From NCBI RefSeq assembly GCF_014262665.1, contig NZ_CP046883.1:1116001-1180000 (forward strand): DNA of 64,000 nt, given 5' to 3'. Each line of letters opens with the position of its first letter. Position 1 is the stretch's first letter. Origin of the DNA: Corynebacterium anserum (GTDB lineage: Bacteria > Actinomycetota > Actinomycetes > Mycobacteriales > Mycobacteriaceae). A program made the translations under genes and the position numbers. Shown here piece by piece: positions 31,613 to 41,919 of this stretch. The notes under the pieces were generated by a model, which saw only the letters and a program-made list of their open reading frames with translations, did no database searches and was not told where the DNA came from.

Positions 31613-32542
31613 GTGACGTTTAACAATAATCTGGGTGACTATAAAGACCGTGGCTCCGCGATGAATGGCGGCGGCGGTATGGGATTTGGTGGAGGCCGTG
31701 GTGGAAACAACGGCAACTTCATTATCAGCATGCTCGCCGGCCTCATAGGCCGTAAATTCGGAATTCCCGGGGTGATTATTGCTGGTCTAGCTGTTGCCTT
31801 TTTCTCCAGTGGTGGCACGGGCATTTTCACCGGTGGCCATGACGGGCAACACGCAGCGCAGGGTAACGGCCTTGAGCACTGCGCCACCTTTGAAGACGCA
31901 AACAAATATGACGATTGCCGCATTGCGGCAACAGCCAAGTCACTTGATGAATACTGGTCCAAAGCCCTCCCGGACAATGAAGGTATTCAATATCACGCTC
32001 CAGACCTCCGCATCGCCGAGGGACAAATCAACACAGGCTGCGGTTCTGCGAATATTTCTCAGACCGGGCCGTTCTACTGCCCCGGCGATAAGACGGTCTA
32101 CATGTCAATCCCTTTCTTCGACCAGCTGAAGAAAATGGGGGGTTCCAACGGCGCTTTTTCACAGATGTACGTGACAGCGCACGAATTTGGTCATCATATT
32201 CAGCAGCACCAGGGCACACTGAGCTTGTCCAACTATAACGATCCTGGACAGGAGTCCATGGCAGTTCAGATCGAGCTCCAAGCAGACTGCTACGCAGGTC
32301 TATGGGCATCGAACGCCGATAAGGGCGACAACGCCATGCTTGACCCCATCACTCAAGACCAAGTCCAGGAAGCGATCACGACTACGCAGGCAATCGGTGA
32401 TGACACCATTCAGTCTTCCTCGGGCCAAGAAGTCAATCCTGATCTGTGGACTCACGGCTCATCGCAGCAACGCACCGACGCATTTCTCCGCGGATACCAA
32501 GGTGGAACCATGGATTCCTGCCGTGCCTCGTTCAACAAGTAG
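31613..32542 (+). CDS. ypfJ: Neutral zinc metallopeptidase, YpfJ/KPN_02809 family, membrane-anchored
   Basis: A 309-residue plus-strand protein starting at a GTG. The N-terminus has a Gly-rich stretch, then one membrane segment (GVIIAGLAVAFFSSGG) near residue 50. The extracytoplasmic domain carries the zincin motif TAHEFGHHIQQHQG near residue 190 and the third ligand region QIELQADCYAGLWA, the marks of the 'putative neutral zinc metallopeptidase' family. The substrate is unknown. It is divergent from aspS and convergent with hisS. No strong ribosome binding site precedes the start, so an ATG at 31661 is a possible alternative. Confidence 0.8.
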   Translation: MTFNNNLGDYKDRGSAMNGGGGMGFGGGRGGNNGNFIISMLAGLIGRKFGIPGVIIAGLAVAFFSSGGTGIFTGGHDGQHAAQGNGLEHCATFEDANKYDDCRIAATAKSLDEYWSKALPDNEGIQYHAPDLRIAEGQINTGCGSANISQTGPFYCPGDKTVYMSIPFFDQLKKMGGSNGAFSQMYVTAHEFGHHIQQHQGTLSLSNYNDPGQESMAVQIELQADCYAGLWASNADKGDNAMLDPITQDQVQEAITTTQAIGDDTIQSSSGQEVNPDLWTHGSSQQRTDAFLRGYQGGTMDSCRASFNK

Positions 32543-32577
32543 GATCACGTGGCAAGAAAGGCTCCACGGGGTACTGG

Positions 32578-33885
32578 TTACCCGCGTTCTGGGCAACGCT
32601 GTGTGAGAGCCTCGACGAGGTACTGCTTAACCGCGTCCACGGCAACGTCCTGCTGTTCGTGAGCTGTGAGATCTTTGACAGCCACAGTGCCGGATTCCAA
32701 CTCGGCCTCGCCCATCACCAGGGCATATAGCGCCCCCGCACGGTTGGCTCCCTTCATTGCCCCCTTTAAGCCACGATCGCCATAACTCATATCCGCACTC
32801 AGCCCGACGGCCCGCAGTTCGTCGACGATTCTGACCATAGTTCGCTTGGCATCCGCTCCCAGGGGCACGCCATAGACGTCGACGCGACGGCCATTCGACG
32901 CCGCGATCCCCTCTGTCTGCAACGCCAGAAGAGCACGATCAACACCCAGGCCAAATCCGATACCGGACAGATCCTGTCCACCGAGTTGTGCCATGAGTCC
33001 GTCATAGCGGCCTCCACCGCCGATTCCGGATTGTGCCCCAAGATCATCGTGAACAAACTCAAAACAGGTTTTGGTGTAATAGTCCAGGCCCCGAACCAGC
33101 CGTGGGTTAATGGTGTACATGACACCGAGATCATCGAGATATCCCCTCACCGCGTCAAAGTGAGCGCGAGAGGTTTCGGATAAGTGATCGAGCATCAGGG
33201 GCGCATCCGCGAGCATTTCTTTCATCTCGGGACGCTTATCGTCAAGGACACGCAGGGGGTTGATTTCTGCACGATGACGGGTCTCTTCATCCAGAGGAAG
33301 GGTCCGAAGAAATTCCTGTAACCGCGAGCGATACTCCGGCCGATCAGAATTATCTCCTAGGGTTGTTAGTTCCAAGCGATAGCCTTTTAACCCGATGGAA
33401 CGAAAGCACCGATCCGCTAAAGCGATAACTTCTGCGTCCAAGGCCGGATCATCCACGCCAATCGCTTCGATCCCCACCTGCTGTAGCTGACGGTAACGCC
33501 CAGCTTGAGGTCGCTCATACCGGAAGAAAGGCCCGTTGTACACCAACTTCAACGGTAGTTGCCCGCGATCTAGGTTGTGCTGGATCACGGATCGCATCAC
33601 GCCGGCGGTTCCTTCGGGGCGTAAAGTTACCGAGCGACCACCACGGTCAGCGAAAGTGTACATCTCTTTGCTCACGACATCCGTGGACTCCCCAACGCCA
33701 CGAGCGAACAATGAGGTCTCTTCGAAAACGGGGAGCTCAATATGCTCATAACCAGCGTTATGTGCAGTCCGGGTAAAGGCTTCCTTCACGGCACGGAATT
33801 CAGCGGATACTGGCGGCACATAGTCAGGAACACCCTTAGGAGCCTGTAACGCCTTGAACTTTTTGTCAGATGCCTTATCAGTCAC
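32578..33885 (-). CDS. hisS: Histidyl-tRNA synthetase
   Basis: Charges tRNA-His. The 435-residue class II enzyme shows [17 protein letters not shown] (motif 2 region) near residue 95, the histidine-A motif [17 protein letters not shown] near residue 270 and [15 protein letters not shown] near residue 298, followed by the C-terminal anticodon domain. The start is GTG with a weak ribosome binding site. It ends tail to tail with the zinc-protease gene, 35 bases apart, and follows the metallo-hydrolase gene after a 177-base gap. Confidence 0.95.
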   Translation of the reverse strand: MTDKASDKKFKALQAPKGVPDYVPPVSAEFRAVKEAFTRTAHNAGYEHIELPVFEETSLFARGVGESTDVVSKEMYTFADRGGRSVTLRPEGTAGVMRSVIQHNLDRGQLPLKLVYNGPFFRYERPQAGRYRQLQQVGIEAIGVDDPALDAEVIALADRCFRSIGLKGYRLELTTLGDNSDRPEYRSRLQEFLRTLPLDEETRHRAEINPLRVLDDKRPEMKEMLADAPLMLDHLSETSRAHFDAVRGYLDDLGVMYTINPRLVRGLDYYTKTCFEFVHDDLGAQSGIGGGGRYDGLMAQLGGQDLSGIGFGLGVDRALLALQTEGIAASNGRRVDVYGVPLGADAKRTMVRIVDELRAVGLSADMSYGDRGLKGAMKGANRAGALYALVMGEAELESGTVAVKDLTAHEQQDVAVDAVKQYLVEALTQRCPERG

Positions 33886-34010
33886 AAGTCAATACTTTAG
33901 CGCTTCTGTATTGCGCACTCTTGAGCGCCTCAGCACTCGCTGTTCCTCAATGCCTCAGCACTCATCGTGCTTCTTCCGCCCCCATTACGAAAAAGCCCAG
34001 AGAGCACCTC

Positions 34011-34044
34011 AGCTCAAAAATAACGGAGAAGATTGTTGAGCTGA
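34011..34044 (-). repeat. Inverted repeat between the metallo-hydrolase gene and hisS
   Basis: CAGCTCAA (34011-34018) and TTGAGCTG (34037-34044) are perfect eight-base arms 18 bases apart. It could be a weak terminator for the upstream gene or an operator for hisS; no T-run follows, so neither is certain. Confidence 0.35.
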
Positions 34045-34062
34045 ACGAACAAGGAAAGAACA

Positions 34063-34752
34063 TCATTTTACCGATTGGAGAAATGGGTTAGAGCGCTTTT
34101 CTTCCCCAACGGTAGTGTGCGGCCCGTGACCACTGAGTACAACGTCGTCATCGGCAAATTCGTGGGTGAGTTTCTTCAGTGACAACAGCATTTCTTCGGC
34201 TGAAGAGCCAGGTAAATCGGTGCGGCCCACGCCACCTTTAAATAGGACATCTCCCCCTATGATTAATCCGGGAATGCGGAACATGACTGAACCTGGAGAA
34301 TGACCCGGCATGTGGTGGATCTCCCACGTCGTCCCGCCCATCTCGATTGTATTGTCGAGATCACGGATGTCACTGGGCATAGCCATACTGTCCACATCGA
34401 ACAAAGCTGCAAATTGCGATGTTGCAGTCCACTGTGGATTGAGCATGTCTCGATCAGCGGGATGGACGTAGACCGGTACACCGAAATCAGCGGCGTCGCG
34501 AATATGGTCGATGTGACCATGCGTAAGAACCACACGTTCTACTCGAAAATTGTGCTGGGCGGCGAGTTGACGGACGACCTCCCCCGCCCCCATCCCCGGG
34601 TCAATAACAACAGCACTAGCTAAGCCATCGTCCCCAGTATGTGCGGCATCGACGAGCACGTAACAATTAGTTTCCAGGGGTCCGGCAACAAAACCCACCA
34701 CTCTCGTGCTGTCGGGTAATGGAGAAGCGACGCCGCGATCTTCATTGCTCAT
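34063..34752 (-). CDS. Metallo-beta-lactamase-fold hydrolase, glyoxalase II-like
   Basis: A 229-residue soluble protein with the dinuclear metal motif LTHGHIDHIRDAADFG near residue 77 (HxHxDH), HHMPGHSPGSVMF near residue 140, IGGDVLFKGGVGRTDLPG near residue 160 and the last histidine in LSGHGPHTTVGEE. This motif set is that of hydroxyacylglutathione-hydrolase-like proteins, commonly found next to hisS and rel in actinobacteria. Corynebacteria lack glutathione, so the thiol substrate is likely different. It is divergent from the cyclophilin gene. Confidence 0.85.
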   Translation of the reverse strand: MSNEDRGVASPLPDSTRVVGFVAGPLETNCYVLVDAAHTGDDGLASAVVIDPGMGAGEVVRQLAAQHNFRVERVVLTHGHIDHIRDAADFGVPVYVHPADRDMLNPQWTATSQFAALFDVDSMAMPSDIRDLDNTIEMGGTTWEIHHMPGHSPGSVMFRIPGLIIGGDVLFKGGVGRTDLPGSSAEEMLLSLKKLTHEFADDDVVLSGHGPHTTVGEEKRSNPFLQSVK

Positions 34753-34973
34753 AAATCCCCAGAGTAACGAAATTCCCTCTACGGGGTCTATCTACGGGTG
34801 TGGTAGGTGAAACGTTTATGTAGAAGGAGGGGCTAGATCTGCTGGAAACCCAGGGAGCTGACACCTTACCCAGCGTTCTTAGCGGTGTACCAGGCATGCC
34901 GCATGGACTACTCAGACAAATAGGGCATAATATCTTTCGATCGACAGACAATGAGAAAGGTCGAGCTGTTTCC

Positions 34974-35840
34974 GTGACTGATAGCAATAACAAGGCAATG
35001 CCCAACGCGCAACGTCGTGATGAGGCTCTTGACAACCTGCAACGCTCCATAAAGGCTCGCGACCGCAAAGCGAAAGCAGCCCCGCTGGGTGTCATCTTCA
35101 CCACGCTGGCGGTGCTGGTCGTGATCGTAGGCGGTATCTGGTACGCCACTACTTGGACTCCCGACAAGGACGACGACACCGCAGCCGCTCAGACTGCCGA
35201 TCAGCAAAATACCGCGGAAATGCCGAGCGGTCCGCTGGAGAAATACGGCGAAGTAGTGAAATGCGAATACACAAAGAGCGACGGTAAAGCCGCCAAGCCT
35301 GTCAACGCTCCGGAAAACGGCGATGTGCCAACTTCCGGCAAGATCTCTATCACTCTCGCTACGAACAAGGGAGATATCCCCCTAGAATTGGACCGTGGCA
35401 CTTCCCCCTGTACAGTGAACTCTTTTGAGAAACTCGTACAGCAAAAATACTTTGATAACACCGTATGCCACCGTCAAGTGAAGAACGACAACATGGGCAT
35501 CCTTCAGTGCGGAGACCCAACTGGAACGGGAACCGGTGGCCCTGGCTACAGCTTCGCTGATGAGTTCCCCACTAATGGTGTCAAGCCAGAGGATGCACAA
35601 ATTCCAGTGACGTACAAGCGCGGCACCTTGGCCATGGCCAACTCTGGTCCCAATACCAATGGTTCTCAGTTTTTCTTGGTGACGGACGATACGGCACTGC
35701 CACCTTCTTACAATGTCTTTGGCACAATCTCTGAGGATGGGCTCAAGGTTTTGGACAAGATTCAGGAAACTCCTCCGGGAGGCGCTCAGGGAGAAACCCC
35801 TGCACAGGAGATCAAGATAGAAAAGGCGACGGAAGCCTAA
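34974..35840 (+). CDS. Cyclophilin-type peptidyl-prolyl isomerase, membrane-anchored
   Basis: From the GTG at 34974 (AGAAAGG upstream) the protein has 288 residues: a basic cytoplasmic tail (LDNLQRSIKARDRKAKAA), one membrane segment (LGVIFTTLAVLVVIVGGIWY) near residue 45, a linker, and an extracytoplasmic cyclophilin domain. The domain has LDRGTSPCTVNSFEKL, QCGDPTGTGTGGPGYSFADE and the core LAMANSGPNTNGSQFFLV. The longer reading from 34896 adds unconserved residues. Likely a folding helper for exported proteins. A strong bidirectional terminator follows. Confidence 0.88.
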   Translation: MTDSNNKAMPNAQRRDEALDNLQRSIKARDRKAKAAPLGVIFTTLAVLVVIVGGIWYATTWTPDKDDDTAAAQTADQQNTAEMPSGPLEKYGEVVKCEYTKSDGKAAKPVNAPENGDVPTSGKISITLATNKGDIPLELDRGTSPCTVNSFEKLVQQKYFDNTVCHRQVKNDNMGILQCGDPTGTGTGGPGYSFADEFPTNGVKPEDAQIPVTYKRGTLAMANSGPNTNGSQFFLVTDDTALPPSYNVFGTISEDGLKVLDKIQETPPGGAQGETPAQEIKIEKATEA

Positions 35841-35877
35841 ATCAGTGCCCTACGGTCACCACACCAACTAAACAAAA

Positions 35878-35922
35878 CATAGAAAAGCCACCCTGTCTTT
35901 TACACAGGGTGGCTTTTCTATG
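35878..35922. terminator. Bidirectional terminator between the cyclophilin gene and rel
   Basis: A 19-base perfect stem: 35878-35896 pairs with 35904-35922 around the seven-base loop CTTTTAC. The GC core GCCACCCTGT is flanked by AAAA on the left and TTTT on the right, so it can end transcription from both the plus-strand cyclophilin gene and the minus-strand rel transcript. It is the clearest terminator in the window. Confidence 0.92.
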
Positions 35923-35983
35923 TACAAGCTATGAGAGGAATGACGGCCATCAGCATAAAGGATACCCGCTGGTAGCTCAAGAA

Positions 35984-38254
35984 TTAACCACCCGTAGTTA
36001 CCCGATAGACGTCAAACACCCCTTCCACGTTACGCAGTTGATTCATGAGATAACCTAACTGCTTGGTGTCTGAGACCTCGAATGTGAAGCGAATGGTAGC
36101 CACACGATCTTGTGCAGTGTGGGAACTCGTAGCAGTAATAGGGACTTTCTGGTCAGAAACTACCCGTGTAACTTCTGACAAAAGCCCATTGCGATCCAAC
36201 CCTTCGATCTGAATCGTCACCATAAATACAGCATTGTGGAAAGACGAGGCCCAGCTAACCTCAATGATTCTTTCTGGCTCCGCGTGCAGCTTAGCGGCAT
36301 TGGTGCAATCAGTTCGGTGAACGGATACCCCACCCCCCTTGGTGATGAAGCCAAAGATCTGGTCACCCGGCACAGGAGTACAGCATTTCGCCAGTTTTGC
36401 TGAAAAATCAGCCTGACCCTGCACGAGGATTCCGGATCCATCCCCACGTCCCTCCTGCGGCGTATTAGCGATACGAGACGCAGAGGTTCCCCTCGGAATT
36501 AATAGCTCCTCTGCCTCCTCACCCTGGCCGTATTCATCCAGCAGCATTTTCATCACATGCGCCGCAGATACTTCGTTACGGCCTATTGAGGCATACAGAG
36601 AGTCGACGTCAGGTTTGCGCAGCTCCGTAGCTACAAAACGCAAAGCCTCCGGAGTGAATAATCGATGGACGGCTAAACCACCGCGCTGTACTTCCGCGGC
36701 CAATAAATCACGGCCTTTATCGGCAGCTTCTTCGCGCCGTTCTTTTGCAAACCATTGGCGAATCTTCGACTTGGCGCGTGGAGAGACAACAAAGTTCATC
36801 CAGTCCCGGGAAGGTCCAGCATGTTGGTCCTTCGAGGTGAAGATTTCGATCTTGTCACCAGTTTTGAGAGTCGACTCCAGAGCCACCAACTTGCCGTTCA
36901 CTTTTGCCCCAATGCATCGGTGCCCCACCTCGGTATGGACTGCGTAAGCGAAATCTACTGGCGTCGCATCCATCGGAAGAGTGATGGCATCTCCCTTAGG
37001 GGTAAACACGAAGATCTGATTGGTCGAAAGATCATATCGAAGGTTATCCAGGAACTCATTCGGATCCGCGGCCTCCTTCTGCCAATCGAGCAACTGGCGC
37101 ATCCACGCCATCTGATCGACTTCGTTGTTATCCCCAGAGTGCGTGCCACGCGTTTCCTTGTAACGCCAGTGTGCTGCGATACCAAACTCAGCGTTGTTGT
37201 GCATTTCATGAGTACGGATCTGCACTTCAAGAGGTTTGGTATCCGGTCCGATCACTGTTGTATGCAGAGATTGGTACACCCCAAAGCGCGGAGCACTGAT
37301 GTAATCCTTGAAACGGCCAGGCATAGGCTGATACAAGGTGTGTATAGCACCTACCGCCGCATAACAATCCCTCACGGTATCCACCAGAATACGGATACCC
37401 ACCAAGTCGAAGATTTCGTCGAACTCGTGCCCTCGGTTAATCATCTTCTGATAGATCGACCAGTAATGCTTCGGGCGCCCCACGACTTCTGCGACGAGCC
37501 CCAGATTACGCATTGACTGCTCAATTTCACTTTTCACGCGAGCCAAATATTGGTCACGCTTAGGTGCACGATCTGCGACGAGACGGACGATTTCCTCGTA
37601 TTTTTTGGGGTAGAGAATGGCGAAAGACAAATCCTCCAACTCCCACTTCACCGTGGCCATTCCCAGACGGTGAGCCAACGGCGCGATGACTTCCAAGGTC
37701 TGACGCGCCTTTTTGGCTTGTTTTTCCGGTTTGAGGAAGCGCATTGTGCGCATATTGTGGAGACGATCGGCGACCTTAATGACCAACACGCGTGGATCGT
37801 GTGCCATCGCCACAATCATCTTGCGGATGGTCTCGGCTTCCGCAGCCGAGCCAAGGGCGACTTTATCCAACTTGGTCACCCCGTCTACCAGTACCGCAAC
37901 CTCCTCGCCAAAATCACGGGTGAGATCCTCAAGAGTGTAGTCAGTGTCCTCCACAGTGTCATGGAGCAAAGCCGCCGCCAATGTTGTGGTGTCCATACCT
38001 ATCTCAGCGGCGATAGTAGCCACTGCCAAAGGATGCGTGATATATGGTTCACCCGACTTGCGGAACACACCCTCATGAAGCCGCTCCGCTGTCGCGTACG
38101 CGCGGTCGAGAATCTCCACCTCCGCCCGCGGATGATAGCGACGGTGAACGGTCAATAGCGGCCCGAGAACCGGGTTGACCTTCGTACGGCCGGAACCCGT
38201 GAGACTGCGCGCAATGCGCGCCGCCATCCATAGGGAACTCTTCTCATTACTCAT
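35984..38254 (-). CDS. rel: Bifunctional (p)ppGpp synthetase/hydrolase Rel
   Basis: Makes and degrades the alarmone (p)ppGpp. From the ATG at 38254 (eight bases inside the end of apt) the protein has 756 residues. The hydrolase HD domain is intact ([19 protein letters not shown] near residue 100), the synthetase has [20 protein letters not shown] and [20 protein letters not shown] near residue 330 (in part), then a TGS domain ([14 protein letters not shown]), a zinc-finger helical part and a C-terminal ACT domain. Both catalytic halves look active. The ORF extends to 38287, but the extra residues lie within apt. Confidence 0.95.
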   Translation of the reverse strand: MSNEKSSLWMAARIARSLTGSGRTKVNPVLGPLLTVHRRYHPRAEVEILDRAYATAERLHEGVFRKSGEPYITHPLAVATIAAEIGMDTTTLAAALLHDTVEDTDYTLEDLTRDFGEEVAVLVDGVTKLDKVALGSAAEAETIRKMIVAMAHDPRVLVIKVADRLHNMRTMRFLKPEKQAKKARQTLEVIAPLAHRLGMATVKWELEDLSFAILYPKKYEEIVRLVADRAPKRDQYLARVKSEIEQSMRNLGLVAEVVGRPKHYWSIYQKMINRGHEFDEIFDLVGIRILVDTVRDCYAAVGAIHTLYQPMPGRFKDYISAPRFGVYQSLHTTVIGPDTKPLEVQIRTHEMHNNAEFGIAAHWRYKETRGTHSGDNNEVDQMAWMRQLLDWQKEAADPNEFLDNLRYDLSTNQIFVFTPKGDAITLPMDATPVDFAYAVHTEVGHRCIGAKVNGKLVALESTLKTGDKIEIFTSKDQHAGPSRDWMNFVVSPRAKSKIRQWFAKERREEAADKGRDLLAAEVQRGGLAVHRLFTPEALRFVATELRKPDVDSLYASIGRNEVSAAHVMKMLLDEYGQGEEAEELLIPRGTSASRIANTPQEGRGDGSGILVQGQADFSAKLAKCCTPVPGDQIFGFITKGGGVSVHRTDCTNAAKLHAEPERIIEVSWASSFHNAVFMVTIQIEGLDRNGLLSEVTRVVSDQKVPITATSSHTAQDRVATIRFTFEVSDTKQLGYLMNQLRNVEGVFDVYRVTTGG

Positions 38255-38867
38255 TGTCTTGCCCGTCATTGGCAGTAGTTGCGTCACACGTCATTCCACT
38301 ACGTTGTCCTGTAGACACGACGTACAACGGCAGATCGCTAAAACGGTCCCTCCCCCTGAGCCCCTCCACTTCAAGCACGACAGCCAAGCCGCACACAGTA
38401 GCGCCGGCACGCTCCAATAGCTCACGAGATGCCTTCAATGTGCCACCGGTAGCCAACACGTCATCGATAAGAAGGATGCGCTTGCCTTCCAGGGGAATGC
38501 CTTCAGCGGGGATCTCTAAGGCAGCCGACCCATACTCGAGGTCATATTCTGCACGAAGTACAGGCGGAGGTAGTTTCCCACCTTTTCGCACGGCGAGAAT
38601 CCCCAATCCGAGTTCATAAGCCACTGCACTGCCGAGGAGAAAGCCTCGGGCATCAAGCCCTCCGACCAGATCAGCATTCATGTCCCGACACGTATCGGCG
38701 ATATCACGAACCACGGCGGTAAAACTCTCCGGATCTGCTAATACCGGGGTGAGATCCTCGAACACGATTCCCTCTGAGGGAAATCCTGGCACAATACGCG
38801 TGAGCTTCCGCAGCGCCTCAGCAGCGGGGCGCTGCGCTGTGGTTGTTGTGCTCGTCGTGGTAGTCAA
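38247..38867 (-). CDS. apt: Adenine phosphoribosyltransferase
   Basis: Salvages adenine to AMP with PRPP. The 206-residue protein has the family block [20 protein letters not shown] near residue 70 and the PRPP loop [20 protein letters not shown] near residue 130. The N-terminus is an odd threonine run (TTTTSTTTT) encoded from a TTG start with GAGAGG upstream. The last bases overlap rel by eight, so the pair is coupled. Confidence 0.93.
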   Translation of the reverse strand: MTTTTSTTTTAQRPAAEALRKLTRIVPGFPSEGIVFEDLTPVLADPESFTAVVRDIADTCRDMNADLVGGLDARGFLLGSAVAYELGLGILAVRKGGKLPPPVLRAEYDLEYGSAALEIPAEGIPLEGKRILLIDDVLATGGTLKASRELLERAGATVCGLAVVLEVEGLRGRDRFSDLPLYVVSTGQRSGMTCDATTANDGQDNE

Positions 38868-38950
38868 GTCAGATGGCCTCTCGTCCTCTTTTTCTCGGCG
38901 TCACCCGAGATAATCATCTGCAGTCGTTATGTCGTACTACTGTAGTGGCT

Positions 38951-40591
38951 TCACACTGCATTGGGGTTAGCGTCGGGGGACGCTGTGCTCTCCCCCGGTC
39001 GTGGGTTCACGGGCTCTGCTTGCTCTTTCCAGCGGTCCATGTTCCAGCTGACTCCCGCATCACCAGCGTTATCTGACACATTGGCAACGTGTGCCTCCAC
39101 AGCAATCTGTCGCGGTTCGGTGGTCAGTGGAATAGTCAGCATGTCGCTATTGAGTTGTTGTTCCAGTTTGCGGATCGATGCAACGTGAGACAAAGTACTC
39201 TCATTGGTCGACGCATCACGTCCGAAAGAAGGTCTGGTATCTAAAAGGACGTCATAGTCCTTCCCCATTGCACCAAATGCATCGACGGACAAAGGGACAG
39301 CCTGAATCGTTATTCCGGCGTCGGCGCAGCTTTTCTTCAACCCGTCAACCAGGGTTTTGTATCGGGGAACATCCTTCAAGTAGCCCACACGAATGCTCTG
39401 TCCGCCGAGCATCCCACGAGACCATCGCTTATTGACCTTCTGGTTTTCCACAGACAAAGACTTCAATTGCTGAGATAAAGGATGGGTGCTGGGCAGCATA
39501 CGCAAACCCGTCGCCGTGACATCCACGTTCAGATCCTTTTTTACGGTGTCTACCAGCACTGCGCGATCAATACACAACGCCAAGGCTCTGCGGTTGTTGA
39601 CGGTAGTAAACAAGCCCTCGGTATCGAGGAGCAACGTATCCACCCGACCCGACGTATGGTTGTCGATGTAAAAGTCAGGAGAAGACATGCCCACATCTTC
39701 TGCCCGTGTGGCGCTGGTCAGATCAGCTACTGCCAATTGGTCTTGGCTCACCAGTTGCTTGACATCACTGCCTCCGGGCCATAGCACTACGGGGTCTTGT
39801 AATGGGGCGCCACCAGCGTAGTTTGAGTTAGCGACCAGTGTCAGCTCCCCATCACTACCCCGCTTCGCTACCTTATACGGACCGCTGGTAGGCACGGAGG
39901 CTGGATCGGTTTTCGTCACATTGAAGGTATCCTGCCACGATCTGCCAAGAGCACTGAGCTGGTTGTCATCGCCGGAATACATCACAGCGACGGGGTCATC
40001 CACCCCTGCTTTCTCAGCCACAATGTGCGTCGGCAGCACGGTGCCCGGGGTGAATAATTCGCGGTAGCGAGCCCCAAATTTTTCCTTAAAAACCACGGTG
40101 AAGGTTTTAGCACCCGGCGTACAGTTCACACTCGCTACCTGGCTGAACAACGGCATGTCGGCGCCGAATAAATCAGAGCGACTGCTGGCAACGTGTGCCA
40201 TGAGAAAGTCATCACACACTACGGGGGCGCCATCGGAATAGTTTGCTCTTGAGTTAATGGTGTAAACCACAGTCTTCGCGTCTTGTGCCTTGGGCTGGGC
40301 GGTGACAAGATCCGGGTTCGGTAACAGTTGCCCATCCGGACCGGCGATGAACGGCCCAGGGTAAAGACGCGCGGAAGCTTTTTCAGCATCGGTGACTACA
40401 CCCGTTGATGTCCCCGCGTTGAGGGTTACTAGCGGACGTGACAGCAGATAACCGAACTTTTCACTCGCGTGTTTTTGCCCCAGTTCTGAGGAGTCAGAAC
40501 AGGCACTCAGCCCCGAAATCAGTGCACTCGCGCCCACAATCGCAGAGAGTACACGTAGTGATTTACTAGGGCGAGAGATTCCGGGGCTCAT
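38951..40591 (-). CDS. Extracellular solute-binding lipoprotein, dipeptide/oligopeptide type (family 5)
   Basis: From the ATG at 40591 (AGGA upstream) it has 546 residues: a lipoprotein signal peptide with lipobox LSAC near residue 30, then a family 5 substrate-binding fold with YTINSRANYSDGAPVVCDDF (the 'W-SDG' block region), PTSGPYKVAKRGSDGELTLV and RRALALCIDRAVLVDTV. No transporter permease or ATPase lies nearby, so it is an orphan binding protein. In C. glutamicum the gene in this place (between secF and apt) was named dciAE. A longer frame to 40660 lacks a signal peptide at its start. Confidence 0.82.
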   Translation of the reverse strand: MSPGISRPSKSLRVLSAIVGASALISGLSACSDSSELGQKHASEKFGYLLSRPLVTLNAGTSTGVVTDAEKASARLYPGPFIAGPDGQLLPNPDLVTAQPKAQDAKTVVYTINSRANYSDGAPVVCDDFLMAHVASSRSDLFGADMPLFSQVASVNCTPGAKTFTVVFKEKFGARYRELFTPGTVLPTHIVAEKAGVDDPVAVMYSGDDNQLSALGRSWQDTFNVTKTDPASVPTSGPYKVAKRGSDGELTLVANSNYAGGAPLQDPVVLWPGGSDVKQLVSQDQLAVADLTSATRAEDVGMSSPDFYIDNHTSGRVDTLLLDTEGLFTTVNNRRALALCIDRAVLVDTVKKDLNVDVTATGLRMLPSTHPLSQQLKSLSVENQKVNKRWSRGMLGGQSIRVGYLKDVPRYKTLVDGLKKSCADAGITIQAVPLSVDAFGAMGKDYDVLLDTRPSFGRDASTNESTLSHVASIRKLEQQLNSDMLTIPLTTEPRQIAVEAHVANVSDNAGDAGVSWNMDRWKEQAEPVNPRPGESTASPDANPNAV

Positions 40592-40641
40592 GGCGATCCT
40601 AACTTTCTGGTTGGCTGCAATACCCTCTTCTATTGTCGCGC

Positions 40642-41919
40642 CTACATTCCTGGACGCCAAGAACGGCTATTTTCTCCACCAGATCCCGGAACGTGATTGT
40701 TAGGACTTACGACCTTCCGTTCGCGTTTCGGTTTCGTCCGCAACCTGGCACTATCCGCAGAGTCAGCCCCATGCGACTCTTCAGCAGGGCTAGATTCGGA
40801 ACCTGTTGCGTCGGATGAGGAATCATTCGCCGCCCCCGAAGCGCGAGCCTTACGCACCCGCTCATCGTGCCGACGGTATTTCGCGTTACGGTTCTTCAAG
40901 ACCACCAGCAAAGGCGCCGCGAAGAAAATAGAGCTGAAGGTACCGGCTATAACACCGATGAATTGAACAAGCGCAAGATCCTTCAGGGTGCCTACACCCA
41001 TGATTCCCACGGCAACGACGAGAAGTGAAATGATCGGAACCGCAGAAAATATCGTGGTGTTAATGGAACGCATGATGGTCTGGTTCACAGCCAGGTTCAC
41101 TTGTTCCACATACGTGGAGCGGGTGGAATTAAACAGACCAGCGGTATTCTCCTTAACCTTGTCGAACACCACGACGGTGTCATAAAGGGAGAAGGAGAGG
41201 ATCGTCAGCAGACCAATGACCGTTGCCGGCGATACCTCGAAACCTACCAACGCATAGATGCCCGATACCACCGTGAGGTCAATAAGCAGACAAATGATCG
41301 CTGCCAATGCCATGTCGCGTTCCAAGCGAATGGTTATGTAGGTGAAAACCACCAGTAAAAACACCCCGAGAGCGATAAGCATCCGCTTGGTGATCGAAGA
41401 TCCCCAGGATTCAGACACCGTAGAGTCGTTTACTGCCGCCTCACTCTCCTTACCGGTGGCATCCACCGGTTTGAAGTTGTCAAAGAGCGCGGAGCGGGCT
41501 TGGCGGATCTGCTCTTCGCTCAGACGCGAGGAAGTAATCTCGATTTGTCGAGCGTCGCCGGTTCCCACCGTTTGAGTAGATTGAGGGGCGACACCGGTGG
41601 CATCTTCGAATACGCGAGCCACCGAGGTCTCATCAGCGTTACCAGATGGCGGCATCGATATGCGCGTACCGCCCTCAAAATCTATGCCAAGCGCAAAACC
41701 GCGGAAGACGATAGCGCCCAGGCACACGACGACCACCACCAACATGACGGCAAACCATTTCTTGCGGTTCTGAACAATCTGGAAACCGCCCTCGCCGTTA
41801 TACATGCGCTCGAAAAACCCTGGTTCCCGCACGGAAGACGAGTTCTTCGCCCTCCGCGCGGTCGTGCTGTGCGACCTATCGCGAGAGGATGGGGTACTGG
41901 TTGCAACCTTGTTCATCAC
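40642..41919 (-). CDS. secF: Protein translocase subunit SecF
   Basis: Works with SecD to aid export through SecYEG using the proton motive force. The 425-residue protein has the family start IVQNRKKWFAVMLVVVVVCLG and FALGIDFEGGTRISM, six membrane segments, and the RND-like block ILSFSLYDTVVVFDKVKENT near residue 245. The C-terminal 70 residues are charged and low complexity. The start (GTG at 41919 or the overlapping ATG at 41916) overlaps the secD stop, so the pair is coupled. Confidence 0.95.
   Translation of the reverse strand: MMNKVATSTPSSRDRSHSTTARRAKNSSSVREPGFFERMYNGEGGFQIVQNRKKWFAVMLVVVVVCLGAIVFRGFALGIDFEGGTRISMPPSGNADETSVARVFEDATGVAPQSTQTVGTGDARQIEITSSRLSEEQIRQARSALFDNFKPVDATGKESEAAVNDSTVSESWGSSITKRMLIALGVFLLVVFTYITIRLERDMALAAIICLLIDLTVVSGIYALVGFEVSPATVIGLLTILSFSLYDTVVVFDKVKENTAGLFNSTRSTYVEQVNLAVNQTIMRSINTTIFSAVPIISLLVVAVGIMGVGTLKDLALVQFIGVIAGTFSSIFFAAPLLVVLKNRNAKYRRHDERVRKARASGAANDSSSDATGSESSPAEESHGADSADSARLRTKPKRERKVVSPNNHVPGSGGENSRSWRPGM

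Noticed and set aside
36755-37516. Plus-strand open frame of 253 codons inside rel
   Set aside because: Antisense to the conserved synthetase and TGS regions of rel; no independent evidence.
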